From assembly GCF_002150735.1 (NCBI RefSeq), contig NZ_MUKA01000098.1, positions 1 through 44,065 of the forward strand: a DNA stretch of 44,065 bases. Reading direction: 5' to 3'. A program made the translations under genes and the position numbers. Under the pieces are notes generated by a model. The model had not been told where the DNA came from, did no database searches, and was given only the letters and a program-made list of their open reading frames with translations. This DNA is from Streptomyces africanus (lineage in GTDB: Bacteria; Actinomycetota; Actinomycetes; Streptomycetales; Streptomycetaceae). Numbering within the stretch: position 1 is the first letter of the stretch; the number at the start of each line of letters is the position of its first letter. Shown piece after piece: positions 33,396 to 41,513 of the stretch.

Positions 33396-34421
33396 TCAGG
33401 AGTGGGCGGACGGTGGGGCGGTCGAGGCCCGCACCACCAACTGGGTGGCCAGCTCCACCCGGTGGCTGTCCAGGGGCTCGCCGGCGACGAGGCGGAGCAG
33501 CGTGCGCAGCGCGGCACGGCCGATCTCGATGAACGGCTGCCGGACGGTGGTGAGGGCAGGGGCGGAGGTGCGGGCCGCGGCGGTGTCGTCGAAGCCGACG
33601 ACGCTGACGTCGTCCGGCACCCGCAGCCCGTGGACGCGGGCGGCCTCGATGACGCCGAACGCCTCCAGATCGTTGCCGGCGAACACGGCGGTGGGCGGTT
33701 CGTCCAGGGCGAAGAGTTCCAGGGCTGCCTGGTAGGCGGGTTCGAACCGGAAGGCCCCCCGCTTGATGAGCCGGGGATCGGGGGTGAGGCCGGCGCTGGT
33801 GAGCGCGGCCTGGTAGCCGTGCAGGCGGGCGGTGTTGCAGACGGCGTCGTGCCGGCCCTCGATCATCGCGATCCGCCGGTGGCCGAGCTGCAGGAGGTGC
33901 TCGGTCGCCGCCATGCCGCCGCTGAAGTTCGTCGCGCCGATGCTCGGCACGCTCTCGTCCGGCACGTTCATCGGGTCGATGAGCACGAGCGGGATGTCGT
34001 GCTGGGCGAACTGCGCCCGCTGCCGGGCGGTCAGCTCGGACGTCACCAGGATGACGCCCTCCCGCCCGGCGTTCGTGATCTTCCGGGCCCAGGTGGCGCC
34101 CAGCGGGTCGTCGGGCGCCGTACCGATGACGACATCGACGCCGGCCTCGGCCGCGGCCTGAGTCACACCCTGCGTGATCACCAGGTTGTTGGGGTTGACC
34201 AGCTGGTCGAAGGTCAGGTCGATCGTGCGCACCGGTGACTGTGCTCCGCCCGGACCACGGGCCACGTAGTCGTGCTCGACCAGCAGCCGCTCGACGCGTG
34301 CCCGGGTCTCGGGCGAGACGTCGCTGCGGCCGTTGACCACCTTGGAGACGGTGGCCACGGAGACCCCGGCCGCCTCGGCGATGCCGGTCAGGGTGGTCCG
34401 CTCGACGGCTCTCTTCGCCAT
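33396..34421 (-). CDS. bxlR: LacI-family regulator (BxlR-like)
   Basis: A 341-residue protein starting at ATG 34421, with AAAGGA 6-7 bases upstream. The helix-turn-helix TLTGIAEAAGVSVATVSKVV lies at residues about 10-29, then the hinge and a periplasmic-binding-like domain (IDLTFDQLVNPNNLVITQGV, TAVFAGNDLEAFGVIEAARV). It forms an operon with the GH3 gene and diverges from the binding-lipoprotein gene. CGAAA/TTTCG half-sites occur in the intergenic region: an inverted pair at 34568-34579 and two direct TTTCGCTGG copies at 34430 and 34462. Known BxlR proteins bind short CGAA/TTCG inverted repeats, so the assignment fits, with xylobiose or xylose as the probable effector. Confidence 0.85.
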   Translation of the reverse strand: MAKRAVERTTLTGIAEAAGVSVATVSKVVNGRSDVSPETRARVERLLVEHDYVARGPGGAQSPVRTIDLTFDQLVNPNNLVITQGVTQAAAEAGVDVVIGTAPDDPLGATWARKITNAGREGVILVTSELTARQRAQFAQHDIPLVLIDPMNVPDESVPSIGATNFSGGMAATEHLLQLGHRRIAMIEGRHDAVCNTARLHGYQAALTSAGLTPDPRLIKRGAFRFEPAYQAALELFALDEPPTAVFAGNDLEAFGVIEAARVHGLRVPDDVSVVGFDDTAAARTSAPALTTVRQPFIEIGRAALRTLLRLVAGEPLDSHRVELATQLVVRASTAPPSAHS

Positions 34422-34429
34422 GCTGATCC

Positions 34430-34470
34430 TTTCGCTGGTTTATGGGGAAGGTAGCGCAACGTTTCGCTGG
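34430..34470. repeat. Direct repeat TTTCGCTGG in the lacI/bxlR leader
   Basis: TTTCGCTGG occurs at 34430-34438 and 34462-34470, 32 bases apart, about three helical turns. The second copy is part of GCGCAACGTTTCGC, a near-palindrome with the AACGTT core common to LacI operators. CCAGTACTGG (34474-34483) is another palindrome close by. Confidence 0.45.
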
Positions 34471-34514
34471 GTTCCAGTACTGGGCGAACGTAAAAACTTC
34501 TGGGTCTCGACCTC

Positions 34515-34579
34515 TTGACCGGCGACGACCCCGCACCTAATTTGTCGGCCAGAAAACGCAGAGGTTTCGAAAAGTTTCG
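34515..34579 (+). promoter_or_regulatory. Promoter and operator of the xylobiose-type importer operon
   Basis: A -35 TTGACC (34515-34520), a 17-base spacer and a -10 TAATTT (34538-34543) form a good promoter. About 25 bases downstream of the -10 lies CGAAA-AG-TTTCG (34568-34579), a perfect inverted repeat suited to the BxlR-like regulator, placed just after the transcript start. The leader of about 115 bases runs to ATG 34667. Confidence 0.7.
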
Positions 34580-34666
34580 AGCCGCGCTCACCGCATTCGA
34601 AGAGCCCGACGAGCCCGACGAGCCGTCCGGCGCGATCGAACCTCTGAAGAGCCGAAGGAGCTCACG

Positions 34667-35986
34667 ATGACCCCGAGAATGCCCTCCCGTGTCCTGATCA
34701 CCGCCTCGGCAGCAGCTCTCACCCTCACCCTCTCCGCGTGTGGCAGCGGCGGACGCACCCCCGGCGGCGGCAGCGGAGACGGAACGCTGGCCTGGGCGCT
34801 GACCCAGGGGTCGGAGGCGACCTTCCGGGCCTCGGCCACCGAGTGGAACAAGGAACACCCGGACAGCGAGATCAACTACCAGTACTTCCAGAACGACCCC
34901 TACAAGCAGAAGCTGCGTACCGCGGTCGGCGCCGGCAACGGTCCCGTGCTCTTCGAGAACTGGGGCGGCGGCGGGCTGAAGAGCTACGTGGACGCGGGCA
35001 AGGTCACCGACCTCACCCCGGATCTCGACGCCGACCCCGAGTGGAAGAACCGCATCTTCCCCTCGGTGCTCAAGTCCGCGACCTTCGACGGGAAGGTCTA
35101 CGGCATACCCGTCAACGGCGTGCAGCCCGTGGTGCTCTACTACAACAAGGAACTGCTCGAGAAGGTCGGTGCCCAGGCGCCGAAGACCTGGGACGACCTG
35201 CTCGCCCTGGTGAAGAAGCTGAAGGCCGAGGGCATCGCCCCCCTCTCCATGGGCGGCGCGTCCAAGTGGCCGGACCTGATGTGGCTGGAGTACCTCGTCG
35301 ACCGCGTCGGCGGACCCGAGACCTTCGCGGACATCGCCGCCGGCAAGCAGGGCGCGTGGTCCGACCCGGCCGTCCTCAAGGCGGCCCGGATGATCAAGCA
35401 GCTGGTGGACGCGGGCGGCTTCGCCAAGGGCTTCACCTCCGTCTCCGCCGACACCGGCCAGGCCGAGGCCCAGCTGTACACCGGCAAGGCCGCGATGATC
35501 CTCCAGGGCAGCTGGGGGTACGGCACCATCACCACCGGCTCGCCGAAGTTCGCCTCCGAGGGCCACCTGGGCTGGACCGGCTTCCCGGCCGTCGCCGGCG
35601 GCAAGGGCGACGCGACGAACATCGTCGGCAACACGGCCAACTTCTTCTCGCTGTCCGCGCAGGCGAGCGCCAAGGAGAAGAAGACGGCGGTGTCGTACCT
35701 CAAGGACGGCGTCTACAACGACACCTACGTCGACAACCTCCTCAAGAACGGCGACGTGCCGCCGGTGAAGGACCTGGACGCCAAGCTCAAGGCCGCGGAC
35801 AACGCCGACTGGACGACGTACGTCTACCACCTCGCCCGCGACGCCAGGAGCTTCCAGCTCTCCTGGGACCAGGCCCTCGCCCCGGAACTCGGCAACGACC
35901 TGCTCACCCACCTCGACCAGCTCTTCCTCGGCCAGATCAGCCCCGAGCAGTTCTGCGCGCAGATGGACAAGGCGGCGGCGAAGTGA
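34667..35986 (+). CDS. bxlE: ABC sugar-binding lipoprotein (BxlE-like)
   Basis: A 439-residue protein starting at ATG 34667, with GAAGGAG 6 bases upstream. The signal peptide ends in a lipobox (TLSAC), Cys25. The mature part reads LAWALTQGSEATFRASATEW, FQNDPYKQKLRTAVGAGNGP and YGIPVNGVQPVVLYYNKELL, typical of family-1 oligosaccharide binders. FENWGGGGLKSYV resembles BxlE proteins, which bind xylobiose with high affinity; I recognise this by similarity of motifs only. It heads a three-gene operon with overlapping permease genes, and the GH3 enzyme is divergent. Ligand assignment is inference. Confidence 0.85.
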   Translation: MTPRMPSRVLITASAAALTLTLSACGSGGRTPGGGSGDGTLAWALTQGSEATFRASATEWNKEHPDSEINYQYFQNDPYKQKLRTAVGAGNGPVLFENWGGGGLKSYVDAGKVTDLTPDLDADPEWKNRIFPSVLKSATFDGKVYGIPVNGVQPVVLYYNKELLEKVGAQAPKTWDDLLALVKKLKAEGIAPLSMGGASKWPDLMWLEYLVDRVGGPETFADIAAGKQGAWSDPAVLKAARMIKQLVDAGGFAKGFTSVSADTGQAEAQLYTGKAAMILQGSWGYGTITTGSPKFASEGHLGWTGFPAVAGGKGDATNIVGNTANFFSLSAQASAKEKKTAVSYLKDGVYNDTYVDNLLKNGDVPPVKDLDAKLKAADNADWTTYVYHLARDARSFQLSWDQALAPELGNDLLTHLDQLFLGQISPEQFCAQMDKAAAK

Positions 35987-36894
35987 GCAGCGCCGGCGCC
36001 TCCAAGGCGCCACCCCACGCATCCCGGGCCGGCGGACCGCCCTTCCTCATGGCCCTGCCCGCCCTGCTGCTCTTCGCCCTCTTCGCGCTCGTACCGATGG
36101 CGATCGTCGTCTACCTCAGCTTCACCCGCTGGGACGGACTCGGAAGCCCGGCGTGGGCGGGAACCGACAACTGGCGTACGGCTCTGACCAGTGACGTCAC
36201 CCGGCACGCCCTCTGGCTCACCGCCAAGATGATGGTGTTCTCCTGGGTCGTGCAGACTCCGATCAGTCTGCTGCTGGGTGTCTTCGTCTCCGGAAAGCAG
36301 CGCTACCGTGCCCTGCTCGGCGTCTTCTACTTCGTCCCGCTGCTGATCTCCACGGCGGCGATCGCCGTCATCTTCAAGAACCTGCTCGACCCCAACTTCG
36401 GCCTCGGCGCGGCCCTCGACCTGCCGATCCTCGGACAGGACTGGCTGGGCGACCCCCAACTCGCCTTCTACGCCGTCGTGTTCGTCATCGCCTGGCAGTT
36501 CGTGCCCTTCCACACGCTGCTCTACCAAGCCGGAGCACGACAGATCCCGGCGTCCCTGTACGAGGCCGCGTCGATCGACGGCGCGGGCCGGCTCAAGCAG
36601 TTCTGGCACATCACGCTGCCCCAGCTGCGCTACACCATCGTCACGTCGTCGACGCTGATGGTCGTCGGCTCGCTCACCTACTTCGACCTGGTCTTCGTGC
36701 TCACCGGCGGCGGCCCCGGCTACGCCACCCGCATCCTGCCCCTCGACATGTACATCACCGGCTTCCAGAGCAACGAGATGGGCCTCGCCAGCGCCATCTC
36801 CGTGGTGCTCGTCCTGGCAGGACTTCTGCTCTCCCTCGCCCTTCTCCGGTTCTCCGGCTTCAACCGGATGCGCAGCCAGCAGGCAGGAATGTGA
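35983..36894 (+). CDS. bxlF: ABC sugar importer permease (BxlF-like, MalF type)
   Basis: A 303-residue protein starting at GTG 35983, overlapping the lipoprotein stop by four bases (GTGA). A short polar N-terminus precedes the first helix (FLMALPALLLFALFALVPMAIVVYL, about 15-40). The EAA loop is SLYEAASIDGAGRLKQFWHITLP (about 192-214), the ATPase docking motif. The C-terminus ends in RFSGFNRMRSQQAGM. Translation is coupled at both ends to its neighbours. With the next gene it forms the membrane channel. Confidence 0.92.
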   Translation: MSSAGASKAPPHASRAGGPPFLMALPALLLFALFALVPMAIVVYLSFTRWDGLGSPAWAGTDNWRTALTSDVTRHALWLTAKMMVFSWVVQTPISLLLGVFVSGKQRYRALLGVFYFVPLLISTAAIAVIFKNLLDPNFGLGAALDLPILGQDWLGDPQLAFYAVVFVIAWQFVPFHTLLYQAGARQIPASLYEAASIDGAGRLKQFWHITLPQLRYTIVTSSTLMVVGSLTYFDLVFVLTGGGPGYATRILPLDMYITGFQSNEMGLASAISVVLVLAGLLLSLALLRFSGFNRMRSQQAGM

Positions 36895-37796
36895 TGTCCG
36901 CGCTCTCCCACGCCCCGTCCACCGACTCCCAGGCCCGCCGGACACCGACGACCGCGGGGACACCCGGCCGCCTGGCCCGTCTGCGCCGCACCAACCCCCT
37001 CGGCGCTCTGGGCGGTGCGCTCTGGCTGGTGGTCGTCCTCGTCCCGGTCTACTGGGTCGTCGTCACCAGCCTGCGCACCCGCGAGGGCTTCTTCGACGCC
37101 AACCCGCTCGCCCTGCCGACCAGCCCCACCCTGGAGAACTACCGCCTGGTCCTCGACAGCGGCTTCACCCACTACCTCCTCAACAGCGCCCTGGTCACCG
37201 TCGGCGCGACGCTGCTGACCCTCGTGGTGTCGTTCCTGGCCGCGTATGCCATCGTCCGCGGCACGAGCCGGGCGCTGCGCTGGGCGTTCAGCGTCTTCCT
37301 GCTGGGACTCGCCATCCCACTGCAGGCCACGATCATCCCGGTGTACTACCTGATCGCCAAGGCGCAGATGTACGACACCCTGCTCGCGATCGTGCTCCCC
37401 TCGGCGGCGTTCGCGATCCCGCTCACGGTGATCATCTTGGTCAACTTCCTGCGGGACGTCCCGGACGAGCTGTACGAGTCCATGCGCGCGGACGGCGCCG
37501 GGCACTGGCGGATGCTCTGGAGCCTGGCCGCGCCGCTGTCGCGCCCCGCCCTGATCACGGTCACGATCTACGACGCCCTGAACGTCTGGAACGGCTTCCT
37601 CTTCCCGCTGATCCTCACCCAGAGCCCGGACAAGCGGGTCCTGCCGCTGTTCGTGTGGAGCTTCCAGGGCGAGTTCACGATCAACATCCCGGCGATCCTG
37701 GCAGCGGTGGTCCTCTCCACGCTGCCGATCCTCGTCCTTTACGTTCTCGGCCGCCGCCAGCTCATCAGCGGGCTCACGGCAGGCTTCGGCAAGTGA
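36894..37796 (+). CDS. bxlG: ABC sugar importer permease (BxlG-like, MalG type)
   Basis: A 300-residue protein. ATG 36894 overlaps the previous stop by one base (TGATG) and is 5 bases after AGGCAGGA. A GTG at 36891 is possible but too close to that site. The first helix is at about residues 38-58 (ALWLVVVLVPVYWVVVTSL). The EAA loop is DELYESMRADGAGHWRMLWSLAAP, where the second Ala is replaced by Met, a tolerated variation. RRQLISGLTAGFGK at the C-terminus is standard for CUT1 permeases. No ATPase gene follows; the operon ends here and decayed sequence begins. Confidence 0.92.
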   Translation: MSALSHAPSTDSQARRTPTTAGTPGRLARLRRTNPLGALGGALWLVVVLVPVYWVVVTSLRTREGFFDANPLALPTSPTLENYRLVLDSGFTHYLLNSALVTVGATLLTLVVSFLAAYAIVRGTSRALRWAFSVFLLGLAIPLQATIIPVYYLIAKAQMYDTLLAIVLPSAAFAIPLTVIILVNFLRDVPDELYESMRADGAGHWRMLWSLAAPLSRPALITVTIYDALNVWNGFLFPLILTQSPDKRVLPLFVWSFQGEFTINIPAILAAVVLSTLPILVLYVLGRRQLISGLTAGFGK

Positions 37797-37820
37797 GGGG
37801 CCGCTCGAAGCGATCGGCCT

Positions 37821-37940
37821 GGGCAAGGCAAGGACGAGTCGGTGCTGATCCACGGTGCCGCTGGAGGAGTAGGCCTGGTGGCCGTGCAGCCGGCGATCGC
37901 GCGTGGCGCCGCCACTGTGAACGACCGGCAGCCCGCGTAG
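37821..37940 (+). pseudogene. Remnant of a zinc/NADP-dependent alcohol dehydrogenase (quinone oxidoreductase family)
   Basis: In frame with position 37842 the sequence reads GKDESVLIHGAAGGVGLVAV followed by QPAIARGAATVND, then a stop at 37938-37940. VLIHGAAGGVG is the NADPH-binding motif of the quinone-oxidoreductase branch of medium-chain dehydrogenases. About 300 residues of the family are missing on both sides, and there is no start or ribosome site. It is therefore a gene fragment, not a functional gene. The remaining bases to 38034 encode fragments (ADDREYAEGMRA, and HLDDEAR in another frame) that I cannot assign. Confidence 0.7.
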
Positions 37941-38034
37941 CGGTATGGCCCGAGGCACTGCCCGGCGCCGACGACCGGGAGTACGCGGAGGGCATGCGCG
38001 CACCTGGACGACGAGGCACGGTAGGTTGCCCGCC

Positions 38035-38565
38035 ATGACCGGATTAGGACCCGTCGCCTGGCCCCCTGCCCCGATGAAGACCGAACGGCTCGTGCTCCGC
38101 GAGTCCGAGGCCCGGGACCGTGCCGCGTTCATCGAACTGTTCGCCTCGCCGGAGGTGGGCACCTACCTCGGTGGCCCTCGAGCACGCGCCGAACTCGAAC
38201 GCGCGGTGCCCCAGGTGCCCGGGAGGCGTCCCGGCCTGTTCGTGATCGACCTCGACGGAGCGATGATCGGCACGGTCACGCTCGACCGGCGTGACGCGGA
38301 ACGCCCGGGTCGCGTCCGTCCGGAAGGCGGAGAAGCCGAACTCGGCTACATGTTCCTGCCGCAGGCGTGGGGCCGCGGGTACGCCGCCGAGGCGTGCGCG
38401 GCCGCACTCGACTGGTTCGCCGACGCGTTGCCCGGTGAGCCGGTGGTGCTCTGCACCCAGACCGCCAACAACCGCTCGATGCGGCTGGCGGCGAAGCTGG
38501 GCTTCACCGAGGTGGAGCGGTTCGAGGAGTTCGGCGCCGAGCAGTGGTTCGGCGTGTGGTCCTAG
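38035..38565 (+). CDS. GNAT-family N-acetyltransferase (RimJ/RimL type)
   Basis: A 176-residue protein with ATG 38035 as start. An ATG at 38074 (MKTERLVLRE) would also fit the family and neither has a clear ribosome site, so the start is uncertain. The pattern is that of acetyltransf_3 proteins: TERLVLRESEARDRAAFIEL, then LGYMFLPQAWGRGYAAEAC, where Q-x-x-G-R-G is the acetyl-CoA pyrophosphate loop (motif A), and NNRSMRLAAKLGFTEVERFEEFG at the end. Such enzymes acetylate N-terminal or small-molecule amines. It lies between two gene remnants, so it may be a relic or a recent arrival in a decaying zone. Confidence 0.85.
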   Translation: MTGLGPVAWPPAPMKTERLVLRESEARDRAAFIELFASPEVGTYLGGPRARAELERAVPQVPGRRPGLFVIDLDGAMIGTVTLDRRDAERPGRVRPEGGEAELGYMFLPQAWGRGYAAEACAAALDWFADALPGEPVVLCTQTANNRSMRLAAKLGFTEVERFEEFGAEQWFGVWS

Positions 38566-38617
38566 AGGGGCACCTTCCAGGCCTCCGTACGTTTGCCGTG
38601 GCATGAGGCATTCGTGA

Positions 38618-39555
38618 TCTGACCTGGGTGTCGGCGCCCCGCCCTCGGACAACGGCATCCTCGGCCCGGTCGTCCCGGCCGACGCGCTCACCGTGACCGT
38701 CGGCGTCGGCGCCTCCCTCTTCGACGACCGCTACGGACTCGCCGAGGCGAAGCCACGCCGGCTCACGCCCATGCGCACCTTCCCCGACGACGACCTCGAC
38801 CCCGCCGAGTGCCACGGCGACCTGTCCCTCCAGATCTGCGCGGCCCGGCAGGACACCGTGCTGCACGCGCTGCGCGACATCGCCAAGCACACCCGGGGCG
38901 CGATGCAGATCCGCTGGCGCGTCGACGGCTTCCGGAACGCGCCCCGGCCCAGCGGCGCCCAGCGCAACCTGCTGGGCTTCAAGGACGGCATAGCCGACCG
39001 GGACGTCGCGTCGGCCCGCGAGATGGACCACCTCGTGTGGGTCGGCGACGGGCAGGGCGAACCCGGCTGGGCGACCGTGGGCAGCTACCAGGTCGTCCGG
39101 ATCATCCGGATGCTCGTGGAGTTCTGGGACCGGGTCTCGCTGACCGAGCAGGAGCAGATGTTCGGCCGGCGCAAGGACACCGGTGCCCCGCTGGACGGCG
39201 CCAAGGAGACCGACAGCCCGGACTACGCCAAGGACCCGCACGGCACGGCCATCGCGCTCGACGCCCATATCCGCCTCGCGAACCCGCGGCGCGGGGCGAA
39301 ACCGGCAACTCCCGCATCCTGCACCGGGGTCACAACTACGACCGGGGCGCCGACAGCGTCGGAAACCTCGACATGGGCCTGGTCTTCTGCTGCTACCAGC
39401 AGGACGTGCGGCGCCAGTTCGATGCCACGCAGACCCGGCTGATCGACGAACCCCTCGTCGACTACATCTCCCCGACCGGCGGCGGCTACTTCTTCGTCCT
39501 GCCCGGCGTGCGCTCGTCCTCCGACCGGTTCGGCCGGGGGCTGCTCTCGGTCTGA
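38618..39555 (+). pseudogene. efeB: DyP-type/EfeB-like haem peroxidase, 5'-truncated and frameshifted
   Basis: From 38618 the frame reads a DyP-type peroxidase core: [29 protein letters not shown], and [10 protein letters not shown], the family motif with the catalytic Asp. [10 protein letters not shown], with the proximal haem His, lies near 39260-39290. Just after that the frame must shift by -1 (or +2) to recover [17 protein letters not shown] and the C-terminus [19 protein letters not shown] ... [15 protein letters not shown], ending at TGA 39555. The N-terminal 100 or so residues, including any Tat signal, are missing; an in-frame stop at 38615-38617 precedes the remaining part. Sequencing error could explain the shift but not the truncation. 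Confidence 0.85.
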
Positions 39556-39577
39556 AGTCCCGTCGTTGTCAGAAGTG

Positions 39578-39606
39578 TTGACCGCGCAGTGAAAACGTTT
39601 TAACTT
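39578..39606 (+). promoter_or_regulatory. Promoter with LacI operator in the spacer (module 5)
   Basis: A -35 TTGACC (39578-39583) and a -10 TAACTT (39601-39606) are 17 bases apart. The palindrome AAAACGTTTT (39592-39601) fills the second half of the spacer. It is the natural target of the LacI protein encoded at the end of the operon, and it has the AACGTTTT core seen in module 1. Confidence 0.65.
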
Positions 39607-39640
39607 CCCTTCACCGGACACGCCGAGGTGAGGGGGAGCC

Positions 39641-40612
39641 GTGGCAACTGCCTTACGGGAACAAGCAGGTACGAAGGGGGTGGGCCCAAGGCGACGCCAT
39701 CCTGATGGGGTGACGCGTCAGCGTAAAGGTTTTCAGAGCCGGACGCTGTTTCTGCTGATGCTGCCCGGCGTCGCCTACTTCCTGCTGTTCCACTACGGCG
39801 CACTCGTCGGCAACGTCATCGCGTTCAAGGAGTACGTGCCGTTCGACGGCCTGTGGGGCAGCCCCTGGGTGGGTCCCGGCAACTTCCAGCGCATGTTCGA
39901 GGACGCGGCGTTCTGGGACTCCGTCCTCAACACCCTCTGGATCGCCGTCCTCCAGCTGGTCTTCTACTTCCCGGTGCCGCTCGGCCTCGCCCTGCTGCTG
40001 CACACCCTCACCTGGAGCTCGGTGCGCCGGTTCGTGCAGTCGGTGGCGTATCTGCCGCACTTCATCTCGTGGGTGATCGTCGTCGCGCTGTTCCAGCAGG
40101 TGCTGGGGGACACCGGCCTGCTCAACAGCGGCCTGAGCGGGGCCGGTCTGCACACCGTCGACATCATCGGCGACCCGGACGCCTTCAGGCCGCTCGTCGT
40201 CGCCCAGGTCATCTGGAAGGACGCCGGCTGGGGCACGATCATCTTCCTCGCCGCGCTCGCCCAGGTCGACGAGCAGCAGTACGAGGCCGCCGCCATCGAC
40301 GGCGCCGGGCCCTGGCGGCGCTTCTGGCACGTCACCCTGCCCGCCATCCGCCCGGTGGTCGTGCTGCTGCTCATCATGCGGCTCGGCGACATCCTCTCCG
40401 TCGGCTTCGAGCAGATGCTGCTGCAACGCGACGCGGTCGGACCGGAGACCGCCGAGGTCATCGACACCTTCGTCTACTACCAGGGCATCGTCGGCGGCGA
40501 CTACGGATTCGCCGCGGCCGCGGGCCTGTTCAAGGGTGTCGTCGGCGCCCTCCTCGTCTACGCGGCCAACAAGGTCGCCCACCGCCTCGGCGAACAGGGG
40601 GTCTACAAGTGA
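39641..40612 (+). CDS. ABC sugar importer permease (LplB-like)
   Basis: A 323-residue protein starting at GTG 39641, with AGGGGGA 4-10 bases upstream. After a basic N-terminus, the first helix is TLFLLMLPGVAYFLLFHYGAL, followed by IAFKEYVPFDGLWGSPWVG, typical of LplB/YtcP-type permeases, which handle larger oligosaccharides. The EAA loop is QYEAAAIDGAGPWRRFWHVTLP (about 220). The C-terminal VAHRLGEQGVYK is typical of the family. It overlaps the next permease by four bases. In related bacteria this transporter type serves pectin-derived (rhamnogalacturonan) or complex glycan oligosaccharides; the substrate here is unknown. Confidence 0.92.
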   Translation: MATALREQAGTKGVGPRRRHPDGVTRQRKGFQSRTLFLLMLPGVAYFLLFHYGALVGNVIAFKEYVPFDGLWGSPWVGPGNFQRMFEDAAFWDSVLNTLWIAVLQLVFYFPVPLGLALLLHTLTWSSVRRFVQSVAYLPHFISWVIVVALFQQVLGDTGLLNSGLSGAGLHTVDIIGDPDAFRPLVVAQVIWKDAGWGTIIFLAALAQVDEQQYEAAAIDGAGPWRRFWHVTLPAIRPVVVLLLIMRLGDILSVGFEQMLLQRDAVGPETAEVIDTFVYYQGIVGGDYGFAAAAGLFKGVVGALLVYAANKVAHRLGEQGVYK

Positions 40613-41496
40613 GCGCGTCCGCCCGGCCCGGCTGGATGGAGAAACCCCGGCCGCTCACCCAGACCGCGAAGGCCCTCGCCCTCGCCGCGGTCGTGCTGCT
40701 GGTGTGCGTGCCGTTCCTGGTGATCGTGTCGACCTCGCTGGCGTCCACCCGGGAGGTCGTCGACAATGGCGGCTGGGTGCTGTGGCCCACCGAGCCCACG
40801 CTCGACGCCTACCGCGACATCTTCGACGGCGGCATCGTCACCCACGCCCTCGGCGTCAGCGCCGGTGTCACGATCGCGGGCACCCTGCTGAGCCTCGCCT
40901 GCACGGTGGCCCTGGCCTACGCGCTGTCCCGCCCGGGCGTCTTCGGCGGCAAACCCGTCCTGCTGCTGGTGCTGTTCACGTTCCTCTTCCCGCCCGGCAT
41001 GATCCCGAGCTTCCTGCTCGTCAAGGAACTCGGCCTGCTCGACTCGTACGCCTCCCTCGTCCTGCCCGTCCTGGTCAACGTGTTCAACCTGGTCGTCCTG
41101 CGCGGCTTCTTCCAGTCGGTCCCCGAGGAGCTGTACGAGGCGGCCCGGCTGGACGGGGCGGGGGACTGGCGGGTGCTGGTGTCGGTGGTGCTTCCGCTGT
41201 CCAAGGCCGCGCTCGCCGTCGTCGGCCTGTTCTACGCCGTCGCCTACTGGAACTCCTGGTTCTACGCCTCGCTGTATCTGGAGAGCGACCACTGGCCGCT
41301 CCAGCAGGTGCTGCGCACCTACGTGGTGGCCGGTGCCGGACTGACCGACGCGACCACCGGCGAGGCCACCGTCACCGCTCCGCAGACCGTGCAGATGGCC
41401 GTGCTCGTGATCGCCACCGTGCCGATCCTGCTCGTCTACCCCTTCCTGCAGAAGTACTTCACCAAAGGCGTGCTCACCGGCGCCATCAAGAGCTGA
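40609..41496 (+). CDS. ABC sugar importer permease (LplC/YtcP-like)
   Basis: A 295-residue protein starting at GTG 40609, overlapping the LplB-like gene (GTGA). Six membrane segments are visible. FPPGMIPSFLLVKELGLLDSYASLVLP, then the EAA loop EELYEAARLDGAGDWRVLVSVVLP (about 172-195), and the ending YPFLQKYFTKGVLTGAIKS are hallmarks of the LplC family. It pairs with the LplB-like permease. The binding-protein gene follows 17 bases later. Confidence 0.92.
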   Translation: MSASARPGWMEKPRPLTQTAKALALAAVVLLVCVPFLVIVSTSLASTREVVDNGGWVLWPTEPTLDAYRDIFDGGIVTHALGVSAGVTIAGTLLSLACTVALAYALSRPGVFGGKPVLLLVLFTFLFPPGMIPSFLLVKELGLLDSYASLVLPVLVNVFNLVVLRGFFQSVPEELYEAARLDGAGDWRVLVSVVLPLSKAALAVVGLFYAVAYWNSWFYASLYLESDHWPLQQVLRTYVVAGAGLTDATTGEATVTAPQTVQMAVLVIATVPILLVYPFLQKYFTKGVLTGAIKS

Positions 41497-41513
41497 CACG
41501 AGGTGGTTCACCC

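Noticed and set aside
30913..33735. 940-codon plus-strand frame opposite the GH3 gene
   Set aside because: Antisense shadow of a clear GH3 gene, without any recognisable domain.
39290..39310. Programmed frameshift in the DyP gene
   Set aside because: No slippery heptamer or downstream structure is evident, and the 5' end of the gene is also missing, so decay is the simpler explanation.
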